The notes under the pieces were generated by a model that was given only the letters and a program-made list of their open reading frames with translations, had not been told where the DNA came from and did not search any database. DNA of 5,744 bases, taken from the NCBI GenBank assembly GCA_022563075.1, contig JADFOC010000206.1, positions 1 to 5,744 of the forward strand, written 5' to 3'. How positions within the stretch are numbered: the stretch's first letter is position 1; the number at the start of each line of letters is the position of its first letter. Below, one piece after another: positions 5,406 through 5,744 of the stretch. The DNA comes from Pseudomonadota bacterium. Lineage in GTDB: Bacteria; Pseudomonadota; Gammaproteobacteria; Pseudomonadales; Pseudohongiellaceae. The position numbers and the translations under genes are program-made.

Positions 5406-5744
5406 ATGGACCAGTATCCGCTCGATCGCAGAAAATTCTTAAGCATGGGAATTTCAGGTATTAGCCTGTTCGCTGCCGGCGGCTTTTTCCGTCATCAACA
5501 AGCCCTGGCTAGTCAATCTAAACAGTCTCCTTTTTACAGTCTGGATAACTTGGGCGAATTGTTACCAGCAGATGAAAATGGGGTAATGCTTCCCCCAGGG
5601 TACCGGTCCCGGATCGTCGCCAGCTCTGGCGAACCGCCGGTTGGTTTGCCCGGCTATACCTGGCACTCGGCCCCCGATGGTGGTGCCTGTTTCGCTACCG
5701 ATGATGGTGGTTGGATCTATGTGTCGAACAGCGAGGTGCGAAGT
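5406..5744 (+). CDS. Tat-exported PhoX/DUF839-family protein, 5' part
   Basis: First 113 codons of a gene cut by the window end. Residues 1-35 form a twin-arginine signal. It has DRRKFLS at 7-13 with Arg8-Arg9, a hydrophobic stretch rich in Gly, Ile, Leu and Phe, a short basic RH, and a probable cleavage after ALA (residue 35). The mature start holds the DUF839/PhoX family pattern: LPPGYRSRIVASSGEPP, then WHSAPDGGACFATDDGGW and IYVSNSE. PhoX enzymes are calcium- and iron-dependent alkaline phosphatases, and many DUF839 relatives have no known substrate, so phosphatase activity is only possible. Tat export fits a cofactor loaded in the cytoplasm. It follows korB by 104 bases on the same strand. 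I see no convincing terminator or promoter in that gap, so co-transcription cannot be judged. Only a weak TGAG at 5399-5402 precedes the ATG. Confidence 0.8.
   Translation, partial: MDQYPLDRRKFLSMGISGISLFAAGGFFRHQQALASQSKQSPFYSLDNLGELLPADENGVMLPPGYRSRIVASSGEPPVGLPGYTWHSAPDGGACFATDDGGWIYVSNSEVRS

Overview
The window looks like two unrelated pieces of bacterial DNA joined near position 1045. The left piece (about 1-1045) is very GC-rich: by hand count, 49 of 60 bases are G or C in 61-120 and 45 of 60 in 781-840. It holds two divergent genes. One is a small PilZ-domain protein on the minus strand (4-420). The other is the 5' half of a zinc-dependent medium-chain dehydrogenase on the plus strand (from 573). 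I cannot name the source organism of this piece beyond a GC-rich bacterium.

The right piece (about 1045-5744) has a much more balanced and variable composition, for example 21 of 60 G+C in 3841-3900 and 37 of 60 in 3421-3480. It resembles a gammaproteobacterium-like Gram-negative in gene content and signal sequences. That is an impression from the proteins, not a phylogenetic result. It starts with the 5' end of a minus-strand gene for a secreted EF-hand calcium-binding protein (start 1184). Divergent from it is a secreted NHL-repeat beta-propeller protein of the peptidyl-hydroxyglycine lyase-like family (1332-2258).

Next comes a two-gene operon encoding a 2-oxoacid:ferredoxin oxidoreductase of the 2-oxoglutarate (KorAB) type. 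The fused gamma-alpha subunit KorA (2408-4294) overlaps the thiamine diphosphate/Fe-S subunit KorB (4291-5301) by the four bases ATGA. A likely hairpin and an extended -10 promoter lie between the NHL gene and korA. The window ends inside a Tat-exported PhoX/DUF839-type gene (from 5406).

The main result is the join. The dehydrogenase loses homology where its NAD-binding Rossmann fold should begin. From the opposite side the EF-hand gene ends right after its first calcium loop. Both reading frames then run on through the antisense of the other gene, which produces two artificial-looking fusion ORFs (573-1169 plus, 465-1184 minus). Two genes truncated tail to tail with a composition change at one point suggest a chimeric assembly or amplification product. 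A genuine rearrangement is possible but less likely. Genes away from the join look intact. I see no CRISPR array, RNA gene, insertion sequence or convincing new defence or metabolic system.
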